64,000 bases of DNA from Bacteroidia bacterium (GTDB lineage Bacteria; Bacteroidota; Bacteroidia; M30B66): the NCBI GenBank assembly GCA_018401705.1, contig JAGYKL010000004.1:136732-200731 (forward strand), read 5' to 3'. Shown here piece by piece: positions 63,510-64,000 of this stretch. Position 1 is the stretch's first letter, and each line of letters opens with the position of its first letter. Both the position numbers and the translations under genes were made by a program. The notes beneath the pieces are model-generated. The model was not told where the DNA came from. It did not search any database and worked only from the letters and a program-made list of their open reading frames with translations.

Positions 63510-64000
63510 TTATTTAACTCTAGAAAACTTCATACTTGCCAACATCCAATTAGGAAGTGGTTTGGAATGATCTCTCTTACGCAAATCTAGGTACCAGCCA
63601 AATTTTTTCAAAATGGGTAGCTTATGCGTTTGAACAAATTCTATAAGCGTACCATCTGGGTCTTCGTTATAGGCAAATTGACCTGCAGCTTCGCCCATAT
63701 CAAAAGAATTTCCGCTGTTAACAGTAAATGCTGAACCAAATTCTGCACATCGTTTCTCCAAAGCAGGCATGTCGTTTACATCAAAACAAATATGAATGTA
63801 CCCTAAATCGCCCCAGAAACGGTTTTCATAAATCTTTTTCCCACTGCCATCTTCCAGTTCAAAAAGTTCAACTTGAGGTGTCCCCAGAAGATTGCTAAAA
63901 GCTCCTCCCAGATTGGACGAAGGCCTTAATAAAACTCTTCTTCCGCTTTTCCCCGAAAGCTCTTCACTCAGGCCTTTAGCATCATAGACAACTTTGTCTA
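63510..64000 (-). CDS. VOC (glyoxalase-like) family protein, N-terminus beyond the window
   Basis: The frame is open from the window edge to the stop at 63510, giving about 162 residues of a larger protein. RRVLLRPSSNLGGAFSNLLGTPQVELFELEDG and IHICFDVNDMPALEKRCAEFG (given in part) match VOC-fold strands, and FAYNEDPDGTLIEFVQTHK matches the second half, with Glu of EF as a likely metal ligand. VOC proteins include glyoxalases, dioxygenases and resistance proteins, and which one this is cannot be said. The start lies past position 64000. The stop is adjacent to the acyltransferase stop (convergent). Confidence 0.8.
   Translation of the reverse strand, partial: DKVVYDAKGLSEELSGKSGRRVLLRPSSNLGGAFSNLLGTPQVELFELEDGSGKKIYENRFWGDLGYIHICFDVNDMPALEKRCAEFGSAFTVNSGNSFDMGEAAGQFAYNEDPDGTLIEFVQTHKLPILKKFGWYLDLRKRDHSKPLPNWMLASMKFSRVK

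Overview
The window is from an AT-rich member of the Bacteroidota, most likely of the Flavobacteriales. Evidence seen in the sequence: secreted proteins with type IX secretion (T9SS) C-terminal sorting domains of both types (the gliding-motility CHU_C type and the PNP-type, type A), a SusC-like TonB-dependent receptor with an N-terminal carboxypeptidase-regulatory-like domain, a CarB lacking the C-terminal MGS-like domain, and start sites preceded by TAnnTTTG -7 boxes instead of Shine-Dalgarno sequences. The genus cannot be told from the sequence alone.

Layout. 1-1.3 kb: partial GNAT-like gene and a divergent SDR oxidoreductase. 1.7-9.5 kb: a giant PKD-repeat T9SS adhesin interrupted by one frameshift. 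9.5-10.2 kb: an island of non-coding repeats (7-bp array, 18-bp palindrome, sixteen 28-bp units, 21-bp-arm hairpin). 10.2-12.5 kb: tRNA-Cys and the gltX-folB-CWC protein run. 12.6-17.5 kb: second large CHU_C protein. 17.6-22.2 kb: rsmF-like methyltransferase and the thrS-infC-rpmI-rplT translation operon. 22.3-22.8 kb: TonB-like protein. 23-32.3 kb: four collinear exported-protein genes (M64-type metallopeptidase, FG-GAP protein, 917-residue surface protein, small exported protein). 32.9-37 kb: MacA/permease/TolC efflux operon. 37-45.2 kb: GH16 glucanase, PAS/DHp protein, membrane glycosyltransferase-like protein, beta-propeller T9SS protein, lipoprotein. 45.3-48.1 kb: carB. 48.4-48.8 kb: decayed DUF1573 gene. 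48.8-53.7 kb: TonB receptor, DUF2306-like membrane protein, LytS-type kinase and LytTR regulator in one run. 53.8-58.3 kb: cdsA, DUF2007, ftsH, rsfS, birA. 58.3-64 kb: hutI, an endonuclease-like lipoprotein, hemB, an acyltransferase and a partial VOC protein.

Most of the core genes are ordinary housekeeping. The accessory content is dominated by T9SS cargo, that is, large proteins destined for the cell surface or medium. Four genes (adhesin, gltX, M64 peptidase, efflux permease) are each broken by exactly one single-base shift that restores a full-length family member when corrected. As gltX is essential, sequencing or assembly error is the leading explanation, though the adhesin could be genuinely phase-variable.

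The least expected structure is a family of heptanucleotide arrays at four separate intergenic sites. Three of them open with GGTGAAA or GGTGAAT, and one has the adhesin stop codon inside its first unit. The best candidate for a little-described protein system is the TonB receptor/DUF2306/LytS/LytTR operon, followed by the M64/FG-GAP exported-protein operon.
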